From Lycocorax pyrrhopterus obiensis (taxonomy: Eukaryota > Chordata > Aves > Passeriformes > Paradisaeidae), in NCBI GenBank assembly GCA_014706295.1, contig JACSVZ010000006.1, forward strand, positions 25,354,629 through 25,418,628: 64,000 nucleotides of DNA, in the 5' to 3' direction. Position numbers and translations under genes: made by a program. Shown here one piece after another: positions 52,392 through 62,772 of this stretch. Every line of letters starts with the position of its first letter. Positions within the stretch are counted from its first letter, which is position 1. Below the pieces are notes generated by a model. It did not search any database, had not been told where the DNA came from, and worked only from the letters and a program-made list of their open reading frames with translations.

Positions 52392-53439
52392 GGTGGGAAA
52401 AGATGAACTTAAAGACAGCAGGGAAGTTCTTACAGAAAATACTTTAAGGTGACAGCTATAGCTTCCCAAGTGGAGTAGCTGATAACACATTATTTGATTA
52501 TGGACCAGAGCTAATTCTGGCACCAGTCCTAAAGCTGCCAGCTTATGCCAATACATTATTTAGCAACTGTATGAAATGACAGGGATGTAAAAGAGCACAC
52601 TGTGTTGACTCTAAATGATTGGGAGTGTGAGAAAATTCCTCAGTCAGCTCTAAGGCACTCCAAAGGCAAAGGGGAAGGATGCAAGAGGGATATGAAAGAT
52701 GACTTGCATTCTAGGGCTTCCCCAGCATACAAAAAGTAGATTATAGCTGACATTTCTACACTTTTCTGCAAGTCCATTTACAATAAATATTTAAAAGCAA
52801 GAAAAAAGTATCCAAGAAACAACCCCTGAAAGAAAGAGATGGATTCATAATTCATCATAGGACAATATCTTGCACACACAAGATGTGTGCTCTGAATGTG
52901 AATTGACAAGTATATTGCCAAATACAATGCATTGTTGAACAAGGGTGATACTGAAAAACATTTTGTGTTGACTTTAGAAGACAAGCATTGTTTCTTTTAA
53001 TGATTAGTAAAATTCACTGTGTTTCTTTACTTTTCTCCTTTTTTTTCCTTCCTGGGTACACAAAAATGGTTTCCTTTCTCTTGTCAAAGACATCAGAATG
53101 TTGAGATAATATAATAATAAGACTGAGTAGCCTGTCCTGTTGAAAATTAACTTAAAGAAAATGCTTCGCTGTTAGGTGAGTTATTTATACAACATGTGAT
53201 CAAAACAATACTTCTTAAAATATTTGCTAATTCACAAGGTTGTTCCTCTTCCATTTTCTTTCTAGGAGGATTTTTGTTTTCTTACTGCAGGGATTGTGCT
53301 TTGCAGTATAGTAATCAATAACTTTCAGGTATCAGTTTTCAAATTAAATCTAATTTCCATGATTGACAACTTGTGGTGGCTTTTTGCTTGGTTAAGTACA
53401 GAATCTAATGTAATCTGTTATCTAAACCAAACCATCAAA
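52392..53439. other. Non-coding spacer
   Basis: AT-rich DNA between the deleted LTR and the old CR1 copy. No feature recognised. Confidence 0.45.
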
Positions 53440-54375
53440 ATCAGCAAGAAGAAAAAGGCTCTGAGACGGTCTTTGGACTCATGCACAAAAGGGATGATAT
53501 ATTCAGGGAGAACAGCTTCAGGGGAGATTAACAGTTTTTTGTATTAGTGTTCAGAGTAGGAAAACCTGGGGAGATTCCCGTGCTGTACTTTGGGATTAAT
53601 GAAGGACCAACCTGATGAATGAAGGATCAACTGAAATAGTGCTATAAGTGGAAGGTGATCACAGTAAATAGAAGCAGAATAAAACTAGCAAACGACCAAT
53701 GCTGGATGGTATTCACACACAAGTCTAAATAGTACTCAAGGATGAAATAGTACAACTATAGATCTCCCATGTATCTCATCTACTCCTGGCATCTGAAGAT
53801 TTGAGAGTGGCAAATATTGTGACAATCCTTAAAAAGAAATATTTCAGAGGAACCTAGGTAAGTGCAGTCCTGTAAGCCTGCAGGAAAATGAATAAAGCGT
53901 TAACACTAACTGAGACCTGAAGCTACCTGAGAAGAACCCATGTGACTTCCACAAATGGAAGCCCATTATTACAAACCTTTCCAACTCTTTTAAGAGGTCA
54001 AAACCCTTGTGGGTAAGGATAATATACTTGGTATGCCCTGCCTGGATTTTCGAAAGGCTTTTCATAAGGTCTTGTGCAAAGCTCTTTTGGAGAAAACAAA
54101 CAGAAAAGGCAGGTCCTAGCATTGGTAAACAGATGGTTAAAATTAGGAAACAAGATTTAAAAAAAAAATTAAATATTACATACAGGAAAGTTACCAGTGG
54201 TTTTCCACAGTGGCTGGCACTTGTACCTGGAAAAGGTAGTGAGAAGTGACACGACCATGTTTGCACAAAATAAATTAATTCATAGTCCAAAGTGTGAGGA
54301 CTTAGAGGGCACAATTTCCCATCTCACGAACTGTTACCACAGAAGGACTTTGCCCTGTGATAAGCACAGTGTGAG
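53440..54375 (+). mobile_element. Ancient CR1-type LINE, 5' segment (reverse-transcriptase region)
   Basis: Although heavily mutated, the segment keeps the order of an old amniote CR1 ORF2. It has a GTGTTCAGAGTAGGAAAA block near 53545, a GGATGGTATTCACACAC block near 53703 (the PDGI-like region of the reverse transcriptase), a CTTAAAAAGAAATATTTCAG block and a TAAGTGCAGTCCTGTAAGCC block near 53860. GATAATATACTTGG...GATTTTCGAAAGGCTTTTCATAAGG at 54018-54071 is the motif A region. AGTGGTTTTCCACAGTGG near 54195 corresponds to the SGVPQG region, and a CTGGAAAAGG block follows. All frames are broken. It is interrupted after about 54375 by an LTR and resumes at 55235. Confidence 0.72.
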
Positions 54376-55229
54376 TGTGTGACAGGATGTGCTGGATCCA
54401 GGCCTGGCGGAAGAAGATCTGGTTAGCACATCATGGGTAATGCATCCGGACAAGATTTCCCGCTGTGGCAAACTGTGTAAAGAAGGAACTTCTCGTATGC
54501 ATATCACTGGTGAAACAAAGATCACCCCAAGTTATAGGAGAGATGGAATCTGCAACCACCAAAGCCCCTCCCCTCAATGCACCTCCGTGGATACCTGGAA
54601 CTGGGACTGTAAGTTAAGGCACCACTATGGGAACGTGAGGTAAGATAAAGGTGGTACTATTGTCCAGATGTTATCTCAGACCAAGGGGGAGGTAAACAAA
54701 GCTGGGGGAGAAGAAGGTATCACTGATAATGGACAAGGAAAGCCAAAGCAGCACCTGTGCTGGAATCAGCTCAGGCTGAGTAAAAGGTAGTTTTGTCAGG
54801 GGGAGATCACAACCCACATGCTCAAGAAACCCACTGACTCAACAGAAGAGAAAGACTGAACATGGAACTAATTAGCAACAGAAGTGAGGGAATCATTTAA
54901 CTAATAGAATAAGACAATGAGCACTAATTACTGTGTTTGTAAGAATGTATAGTGAAAATTTTTTAATTACCTCTGGAATTTGAACTGCCACTACCAAGAA
55001 GCCGAGGGTGAAGATCAATGGGACGCTGCTGGATCCAAGGGTGGTGACTATCTTCTGCTTGATCTCTCTCTCTGTCTCTCTCCCCCCAACCCTCTTTGTA
55101 TTTCTTTCTATCTCTCTACCTCCTATTTACTGTTAAATATAATTTGTATTATTGATTTGGCATGTGGCCTCATTTGCACCTTGATTCAGGAAGAGGCATT
55201 GCTCGCTAGTAGGATCTTTACACAAGACA
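54376..55229 (+). mobile_element. LTR (family D) inserted into the ancient CR1 copy
   Basis: The segment from TGTGTGACAGGATGTGC to TTTACACAAGACA, about 854 bp, has no counterpart in the CR1 sequence that flanks it on both sides. Its 3' part is typical of a retroviral R/U5: a C/T-rich TCTCTCTCTGTCTCTC tract, TACTGTTAAATATA as polyA-signal-like sequence, then about 100 bases to a CA end. The flanks GTGAG (54371-54375) and GTAAG (55230-55234) match at 4 of 5 bases, compatible with an aged 5-bp target duplication. No gag, pol or env is seen. Family identity is unknown to me. Boundaries could be off by up to some tens of bases on the left, since the old CR1 there is hard to align. Confidence 0.6.
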
Positions 55230-55234
55230 GTAAG

Positions 55235-56100
55235 TATGAGGGCTGACTGTGAAGAAATGCAACCTGTTCTGAAAAAAATGACTGACTAATAAAATAGTAG
55301 ATGAAATTTTTAAAAAGGGTTTGTTCTTTTTGTATGTAGGGTAAAACAAACCTAGCTTCACTCATAAAATTATAGGGTCTGTGGTGTCTGTTGCCATTGG
55401 AGTAAGCCGTTGTGTTTGCGACAGATGAAAATACCAGATCAGTGCTTGCTAGGAGTGGAAAAATTAATCATATATTTGACTTTATGAGGAAATGAATAAA
55501 GAAATAAAAAAGAGCATCATTATGCTACTGTACAAAATCACAGTTCATGCACACTCCTAGTCAATGTGCATGGTTCTCATCTCCTTAAAAATGACACAGA
55601 AAAGCTGGCAAAGGTTCACAGAAGGCCAACAACCATGATATGGAATAATTTTCTTAGAAGGACTAAGAAATTACTTTGAAGGAAAAGATAGAAATCATGC
55701 CTGATGTAGAGACTGCGGGTAGGGATTTACAGCTCACCATTTCTTCTTATACAAGAAGTAGAACCACCACATGAGGTCAATAGAAGTCAGGCTCAGAATG
55801 AGCAAGACCACTGAGGGTAGACCCGTGCAATGGTTTACCAGGGGAATTTTGGAGGCAGAAAGTTTACATGTGTTCTGAGTAGACTGGACAAACATTTTGA
55901 TGGCACATCCAGTAAATGTTACTAGGGGAACATACTGCTTCAGACTCAGAAAATCCCCTGATCTGGAAATATGCAGAAGCTAGGGGAAAGTGTCATATAT
56001 GTTCTAAACCTGCCATCGATTTACAGGCATGTGTTCACACATGTTTCTGGTATGGAGCCATAAGAGATAATTTAGATGGGGGCAAGATTAGACACAGTTT
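55235..56100 (+). mobile_element. Ancient CR1-type LINE, 3' segment
   Basis: CR1 resumes after the LTR. GGCTGACTGTGAAGAA near 55240 and AGTAGATGAAATTTT near 55293 follow motif C in the element. An AAACCTAGCTTCACTCATAA block lies near 55350, and GGAAATGAATAAAGAAAT...TGCTACTGTACAAAATCAC at 55490-55542 is the thumb region. GCAAAGGTTCACAGAAGGCC near 55608 follows, then a TCACCATTTCTTCTTATAC block and AGAAGTAGAACCACCACATG. AGACTGGACAAACATTTTGATGG near 55882 marks the C-terminal coding end. Order and spacing match an old CR1, with many indels. Non-coding. Confidence 0.7.
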
Positions 56101-58284
56101 GAAGGTATTGGCATAACAATACCACAGGCTTTTGTTTCTCAAGTCAAAAGAAAGTATTGACACACTTAAGATATGGTTTATGTCCCTGACTGTAACAGCA
56201 TTTGGTAGGAAACATCAGCTTTGTAAGACCTCGTTGTTGTACAGTTTCAGGGCTCCACTTTGCTGCATGCATTCAATTATGACAGGCTGAACTCATCTCA
56301 CCTATCTGCAGCAATCTGGAAGTGTTTATTCTGAACTGACACCCAGATTCTCTGGGTGAGAAAATGGGAACTCCAGAGCATGAGTCATTCCATTTTAAAA
56401 TAGATGTTGAAGAACTCATAAGAAAGTGTAAGTCTTATTAAGTTAAAAAAACCCCAAAACACCAAAACAAAAAATACCTTCAACAACTACATTTCTTTAT
56501 TACTCTAGCTAAGGATAATTCTACTTAGAGAATTTGAAGTTAGATATACTGCCTAGAGTCAGGTAATTGCCACAGATCACCTGAAAGAAACAATAAAATA
56601 AAAAGATTTTCTGGCTGCCAAGAATTTTTTCGTCTGGCTTGAAAAGTCTGTCTCTGTGTATGTATATCAGGCATCTAAGTGACAGCCGCAGGAAAGCTGT
56701 TCTTGGTGTCTGTAGCTAACAATAGCTAGCCAAGAGTGAAATTGTATTTCTACAAGTGTTCACAATTGTGACAAAGATCTTAAAATCTAAACTTGATTTT
56801 CAATACATTTGAAAATTATATTTAGGCAAGCAAACAAGGTATTTCAGCATACATTTAAGCCCTTGAGTAAGAAAGCAAAGTGCATTGCTGACTTGTGTCC
56901 TAAGACTTCAGAGATATAACACAAGGTGAGAATGTAAGTTCAGCGTTCCCACTCACAAATAGAGTGCAACAACATTGACAGTGCACTGCATTTATACTAG
57001 AATATTGATGTCACTCTAGCTAAATGCTTCTTTTACATAACGAGCATTCTTTTTGAGAGGTTACAGTCCGTTTCTGAAATTTCACCCGAGTTTACAACCT
57101 GGCACCCAAGGATTTGGAAGAGAGGACTAGAGCTCAAAGATATTTGCTTGCTTTTTCACTTATTTCTAAGCTTTAAGTGTGCATAAGTTTAAGAATTTAT
57201 ATTTTCCTTGAATACATTACATTAGCAGGGAAAGTGAAGAGAGGCTTACCATGAAGAGAAGATAATTGTTCAGTTATGTTTAAAACATTTTTTAGTGAAA
57301 CTTTTCTGCACAAGACAGGATTATTAGCCTTTCACCATAGTGACTAAACGGTAAACCATCACTTGTAAAAGTTGCAGTACAGCTGGAACTGAGGCCCTGC
57401 AGTAGCACTGCATTCCTTACTGGTGACATTTGTAAGTTTATTCAGGTAAGAGTTAGAATGTGATAAAAATAATAGCCACAGCAATGGCTATTAGTAGCAG
57501 TAATAAATACCACATTATTGTTTTAACACTGCTATAAGAGGAATGGAAACAGTGATATTAAGAGGATGAAAGGGTTTGTTTCTTTCTTTCTTTGTATTTT
57601 AACATGAGTCACAATTACATTGTTACTTCTTCAAATAGATTTCTTCATGTTAATTTCTTTTTTAAATACAAGTTACTTTTGTTAGTTATGATTTTTCAAA
57701 GTGAATCACCTTCAAACACACTCTGGAGAAATGATGTTGCTTTTGCTTTGGATGCGGACTATGACTTAGCTAATGTTATTTCTTGAAAGAAAGAAATATA
57801 AACAATGCAGTCAATGCAATTTCATGCGCCTTGATATAAATTCCTCGGATTGTTGGGGTTTTTTTCAGGTGTTTTCAAATGGTAAGAAGATTTCTGTCGT
57901 AAGCACAGTTGCTGTTGTTGTAGGTAGAATCCTAGTACAAGGTATCCGGTTGTATATCATTACAAGTTGTCTACAAGCTTAAATATCTAGAGGATGATTC
58001 AGATATCTAAGCATAGACATAATAAGTCATTAGATGCCTTGCAGTATTCCACTCAGATTCCAAGTGCAAATTTAGGATACCAATACCTCACTAGATATGT
58101 GCTGTTGCTGTGTAGATGTCTGCTCCAACCCAAAAAATCTTACCCAGCATTTGATGCCCAGGTAACCATGCAAGCTCTTCCTGGTATTTGTTGAAACCTA
58201 TTGTAGTGGCATGAGGTACACACACAAAACCTGCTGTTGAGCCAGTGAACAACCATGAGTTGGCAAGTTACTGCTCTCATGTTT
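56101..58284. other. Non-coding spacer
   Basis: AT-rich DNA between two CR1 copies. No gene or RNA gene recognised. The last few hundred bases may include undetectable degraded CR1 5' sequence. Confidence 0.45.
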
Positions 58285-59908
58285 TCAGGCAGGCAATCCA
58301 GAATCAAAGGAAAGAAGAGCTTCCCTTGATCAAGCAGGATTGGGTTAGAGAATACACAGGCAATCCTGGCATCCACAAGTCCTAGGGGCCCTGACAAGAT
58401 GCATCCACAAGTGCTGAGAGACACCTGGCAGACACCACAGATAGGCTGCTCATAGTCATCTTTGAAAGGTTGTGGAGATCCAGAGACAGGTCTGAGAACT
58501 GGAAGAAAGCAAATGTCACCTCAGTCTTCACAAAGGGCAAGAAGGAGGATCCAGGGAGCTACTGTCCAGTCAGCCTCACCTCAATCCCTGGAAAGGTGAT
58601 GAGTGCCGCATGCTGAAGGCCGTCTCTATCCACATGGGTAGCAAGAAGGTGGTCAGGAATAGTCAGCATGGATTCACTAAAGGTAAGTCATGCTTTACCA
58701 ACCCAGTGGCCTTCTACAGTGAAAAAACTGCCTGGACGGATGAGGGAAGAGCAGTGGGTGTTGCCTACCTCAACTTCAGCAAGGCTTTCAACACTGTCTC
58801 ACAACATCCTCGTAGGCAAAGTCAGAAAGTGTGGACTGGATGAGCGGACAGATGAGGTGAATTGAGAACTGGCTGGATGGCAGATCCCAGAGGATTCTAA
58901 TCAGTGGCACAGGGACTTCTTGAAGACGTGTCTCTAGTGGGGTCCCCCAAGGATCAATACTGGGCACAGCATCGTTTACTTCTCCATCAGTGATTTGGAT
59001 GAAGGGGCAGATGCCTCCTCAGCAAATTCCCTGACGACACAAACCTGGGAGAAGCAGCCAATACCCCAGAGAGCTGTGCTGCCCTTCAGAAGGGCCTCAG
59101 CAGGCTGGAGAGATGGGCAGAGAAGAACTGTCTGAGACTCAACAAAGGCAAGTGCAGGGCCCTGCACATGGGGAGGAATAATCCCAGGCACCAGCACAGG
59201 GTGGGGGTCAACCTGCTGGAGAGCAGCTCTGTGGAGAAGGACCTGGGGGTCCTGGCGGACAACGAGCTGTCCATGAGCCAGCAGTGTGACCTTGTGGCCA
59301 AGAAGGCCAATGGGATTCTGTGGTGCATTAGGAAGAGCATTGCCAACAGGTCAAGGGAGGTGATCCTGCCCTGCTACTCAGCCCTGGTGAGGCACATCTG
59401 GAGTGCTGTGTCCAGTTCTGGGCTCCTCAGGACAAGGGAGACATGGAGCTCCTGGAGCAGGTCCAGTGGAGAGTGACAAAGATGGTCGAGGTACTGGAGC
59501 ATTTTTACATGGAAAGGCTGAGGGAGCTGGGCCTGTTCAACCTTGAGAAGAGATGCCCAAGATGGAACCTCATCAGTGTCTGTAAGTATCTGAAGGGAGG
59601 GTGTCAGGAGGATGAAGCCAGGCTCATCTCAGTGTTGCCAAGCACTACGACAAGAGGCAATGGGCAGAAATAGATGCACGGGAATTTCCATCTGAATATG
59701 AGGTAGAACTTCTTCACTGTGCAGATGACTGAGCACAGGAACAGATTGCCCATAGATGACATGTAGTCTCCCTCATTGGAGATATTCAAGAACCATCTGG
59801 ACACAACCCAGTGCAATGTGTTCCAGGATGACCATGAGAAGGGAGGTTGGGCCAGATGACACACTATACTTCCTTCCAACCTGACCCATTCTGTGATGCT
59901 GTAACAGT
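58285..59908 (+). mobile_element. CR1 LINE, 5'-truncated copy with decayed reverse-transcriptase ORF and complete 3' tail
   Basis: This is the best-preserved transposon in the window. It starts within ORF2 near GGCAGGCAATCCAGAATCAA and continues through the reverse transcriptase to the 3' tail (ACCCATTCTGTGATGCTGTAA). In one frame the motif A segment reads YLNFSKAF (58766-58789), with Asn where the metal-binding Asp is expected. The FADD motif C region reads FPDD (59027-59038) with both Asp residues kept. That frame is interrupted by a TGA at 58841 and others. A long in-frame thumb piece (KDLGV, SMSQQCDLVAKKANGI) spans about 59168-59400, after which the frame shifts by a base and the C-terminal region ([13 protein letters not shown]) continues to about 59673. 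It cannot encode an active polymerase. The 5' end is truncated, as is usual for CR1. Confidence 0.92.
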
Positions 59909-61178
59909 CAAAAATTGAAATTTTCACAGTAGCTGCATGACTTGTCTTCAAATCAATTAAGAGAAATGTGTAGAAACTTTAATTTGGATTTTTCTGTGAA
60001 GAAGTAACATTTTTTTCAAATATAGCTAATATACAAAATGAAATTCAGTGTTCAGCCCTCAAAGGGCCCACAGGCCAAGAAAAGAGAAGTTTGAAAATAT
60101 ATTTTTTTGCATTTCAATATTAAGCAGCAGCTTCTTGAATTTGTGGGTTTCTAGCCTCTTAGCAGTCAGTGCTTGCATAGATTTTTATGAGGTATTGGTA
60201 CAGATATCACAGATAACAAAACAAATCAATTGAGAATAGAAAGCAATCATCAAAACACTAATGAAAAATTCTGCAGTCTGTAGTCCTAACTGTTTATGTA
60301 AGATTTAATTCTGAATATTTATGCAAGCAGCATCAAATACAAATCGAAAGAGAACAAGTCCCACAGATGCAAAGCTGACTGTAAAGGCCTGTAGCATCCA
60401 GTGCTGCTGAACAGATACATTCTGCTTTTAAAAAGTCAGCAACAAAACCTGACACATGGAAAATCCATGTGACTCAACATTTGCTCAGAAAAGAGAAGAA
60501 CCACACATGGCAGCTAGTTTCCCAGGCAACTCTGAATCTCTGGGAATATATCCTAAAGAATTATCTTTCTCAAAGTCTTTTACAGGAGAAACTATTGTTA
60601 TGCAATAGTAAGTTACAGAATGCTTTTCTGTTTGAGGTTAATTAGTTAATTTCCACAGTTTCGTCCCAAATGCTCCCCAGACTAATTAGGTGAGAATGAG
60701 TTCCTTATGGGTTTCACAGGTTCTTCCAGCTTTTCCAAATTTTCTAGTAGATTTTTGTTTCATTTTGTCTAGTTTTGGTAGGATGAGATTGCCCTCCTCC
60801 CATTCTCTCTCCTTTTTTGCATTTTTTTCGCTTCCCGAGAAAACATGTATTGCGGAAGTCTCCAATGGTGATGACACTGTGTTAGTCATACCTCTGTTAG
60901 AACCTGGGTTAAAAGATCCTCTGAGAATATTTTGTCTCAAAGCTCCAGTGTGACCATGCTTTTCCCAAAGGAAAATATATGAATAAGCACGATAAAAAAT
61001 AAAATCACTGAAAGAACAGTCATTGCTGCTTAAGCACAGGGAGGAGGATGCTCTGGCAGATAAGAATATGTGCTTTTTAAGTTTAGATTCCTAGGCAAAA
61101 TTGTGCTTGAAGGCTGTCCTGTTGTTGGCAAATAGCAATGCCTATAAGCCAGCTCTTGTTGAAAACTTAGGTGGATGT
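59909..61178. other. Non-coding spacer
   Basis: No gene, RNA gene or transposon recognised between the CR1 tail and the AC microsatellite. Overlapping open frames of about 85 codons on both strands at 60686-60953 have no family resemblance I can see. Confidence 0.45.
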
Positions 61179-61204
61179 ACACACACACACACACACACAC
61201 ACAC
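61179..61204. repeat. (AC)13 microsatellite
   Basis: Twenty-six bases of perfect AC dinucleotide repeat. Confidence 0.95.
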
Positions 61205-61379
61205 AGAGATTACTACTCTGACATAGTTCAAGTGCACTGAATCTGACTTGTCTCTGGAAGACCTGATCAGCAACACCCTATGTATATCTGAGAACACTTA
61301 TTCTAGACGATAATGTCATCAGAAATGGAATGCAGGTTGTTCATCCCTAATGAGGAAAAGTCTCTGATGAAAATGCTGA

Positions 61380-61590
61380 TGTTGTAGGTTAACACCGGTG
61401 GGCAGACAAACACCACACAGTCACTTGGTCACTTCCTTCACCACTTCCACTGGGACAGGCGAAGCAGAGTAAGTGCCTGGGTGATGTGCAAACACTGTTC
61501 AGCAAAAGCTAGAACATTAGTGGTTATAGCACTGTCTTGGTCAAAAACCTAAAACACAGCACCATATGAGCTGCTATGAAGAAAACTAAA
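61380..61590 (-). mobile_element. LTR fragment (family A) with internal deletion
   Basis: TGTTGTAGGTTAACACCGGT, followed by GGGCAGACAAACACCACACAG and TCACTTGG, matches the 3' end of family A LTRs on the minus strand. After GACAGGCGAAGCAGAGTAAG the sequence jumps to the U3 part (TGCAAACACTGTTCAGCAAA, AGCACCATATGAGCTGCTAT, GAAGAAAACTAA). Roughly 400 bases of the middle are missing and the outermost U3 terminus is lost. Confidence 0.7.
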
Positions 61591-62654
61591 CAGTAGTAAA
61601 AAACAATAAGTAGCAGAAAGCTAAGGAGTAGTCAGGACTATTACATGATGAATAGATCATTTGTGGGTAGAAGTCTTGTTTAAGCAAAAAAGATTAGCAT
61701 ATATCCCACTTCCAGGATGTCAGTTTCTGTAAAGTCGCATGAGCTATTCTACATTTGAATGGTTCAGAATCAACTGGTTTGGGGGGTTTTTAACAGGAGT
61801 AGGTTGGCAGGAGATCTAAAAGTATTTTTAAATGAGCTTATTTTTGCCTACAAAAGACATCCTACTGTGGTGATTGGAAAGAATATTCGTGGAAAATTTG
61901 ATTAAGGACAACTTGGTTTATTAAAGAAACAGGTTATTTTTCCATTACTGATAATTGCTCTTGTTTTTGAGATTATCCAATCAAAGGCACAGAAGTAAAT
62001 AAAATAGTTACAATTTTGAGTAGACAAAATAGATGCTTGCAAGCTAGCAATGAGACAATAGCCCCTCTCATGAATGTAGAAATTGCTGTAAAGAACTCAT
62101 AATTTGAAAAATGAAAAGGAACAGCAATCTTTGGGTTTTTTGAGGGACAAATTAACATTTTTATGGTAGTATATATCTTCTACATGGAATTCTCTCAAGA
62201 CAATCAATACAAGTTTCTTAATACAGTAAAATTAAAGGGTAGTTTCTTTCTTTTCCATTAAAAGCAAACGAAATAAATGAAAAAAAGATGTTTTATTATC
62301 TGCTTAAATGCACTCTCATTTTACCATAGCCTATCCAGACTCAATAATGCATAAGCAGTACCATGTTTGCAAAGACTGAATCATGGCTACTTGCTCACCA
62401 ATATATCTGATCTGATAATTCTCTAAGGCAATCTCTACCTTTAAATTAAATAACTTAATGTTTGCTGTGTCAACAAAGATATGTCTGAGGAGTAGAAACT
62501 TACATGGGCTTTCTTCAAGAAAATGCATTTTTTAAGTACATCTATAAATTATACAGTACTTCTTTTACCTTTTGGGGGGTTTTTTGTTGTTTTTTTTTTT
62601 AATTTTTCATAAAATATTGGTAGCCATCATTAAAATAGCAATTCTTCCATTCAG
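61591..62654. other. Non-coding spacer
   Basis: AT-rich DNA leading to a long T-rich tract (about 62579-62602). No gene or repeat recognised. Confidence 0.4.
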
Positions 62655-62772
62655 GTTTCTATATTCTTCAGTCAAAAAGTGTCATATTGCCCAGAAATCA
62701 AATGTGGTGGAAGTAACTGATCCTGCATCTTACCTGGACCCCATCAAACCTCACGGAAAAATTAAATTCTAA
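62655..62772 (+). other. Possible terminal coding exon (unidentified host gene)
   Basis: A pyrimidine-rich stretch ending TTCTTCCATTCAG precedes an open segment that ends at TAA (62770-62772). Completing a split codon with the first base, it reads 38 residues ending SYLDPIKPHGKIKF. The middle has a coding-like mix of codons (GTG, CTG, CCC, GAC, CAC) in AT-rich surroundings. A second possible acceptor, TATTCTTCAG, lies 16 bases downstream at 62670. The frame is also open upstream of the acceptor back to about 62572, so openness alone is weak evidence. I recognise no protein family and can see no matching upstream exon or clear polyA signal. It may well be a chance open frame. Confidence 0.2.

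Noticed and set aside
52005..52396. Target duplication for the deleted LTR
   Set aside because: The flanking pentamers TGAGG and GGTGG agree poorly, so no duplication is claimed.
53844..54314. A 156-codon minus-strand open frame
   Set aside because: It is antisense to the ancient CR1 reverse-transcriptase region and has no independent support.
54389..54643. An 84-codon plus-strand frame as a small gene
   Set aside because: It lies wholly inside the family D LTR that splits the ancient CR1.
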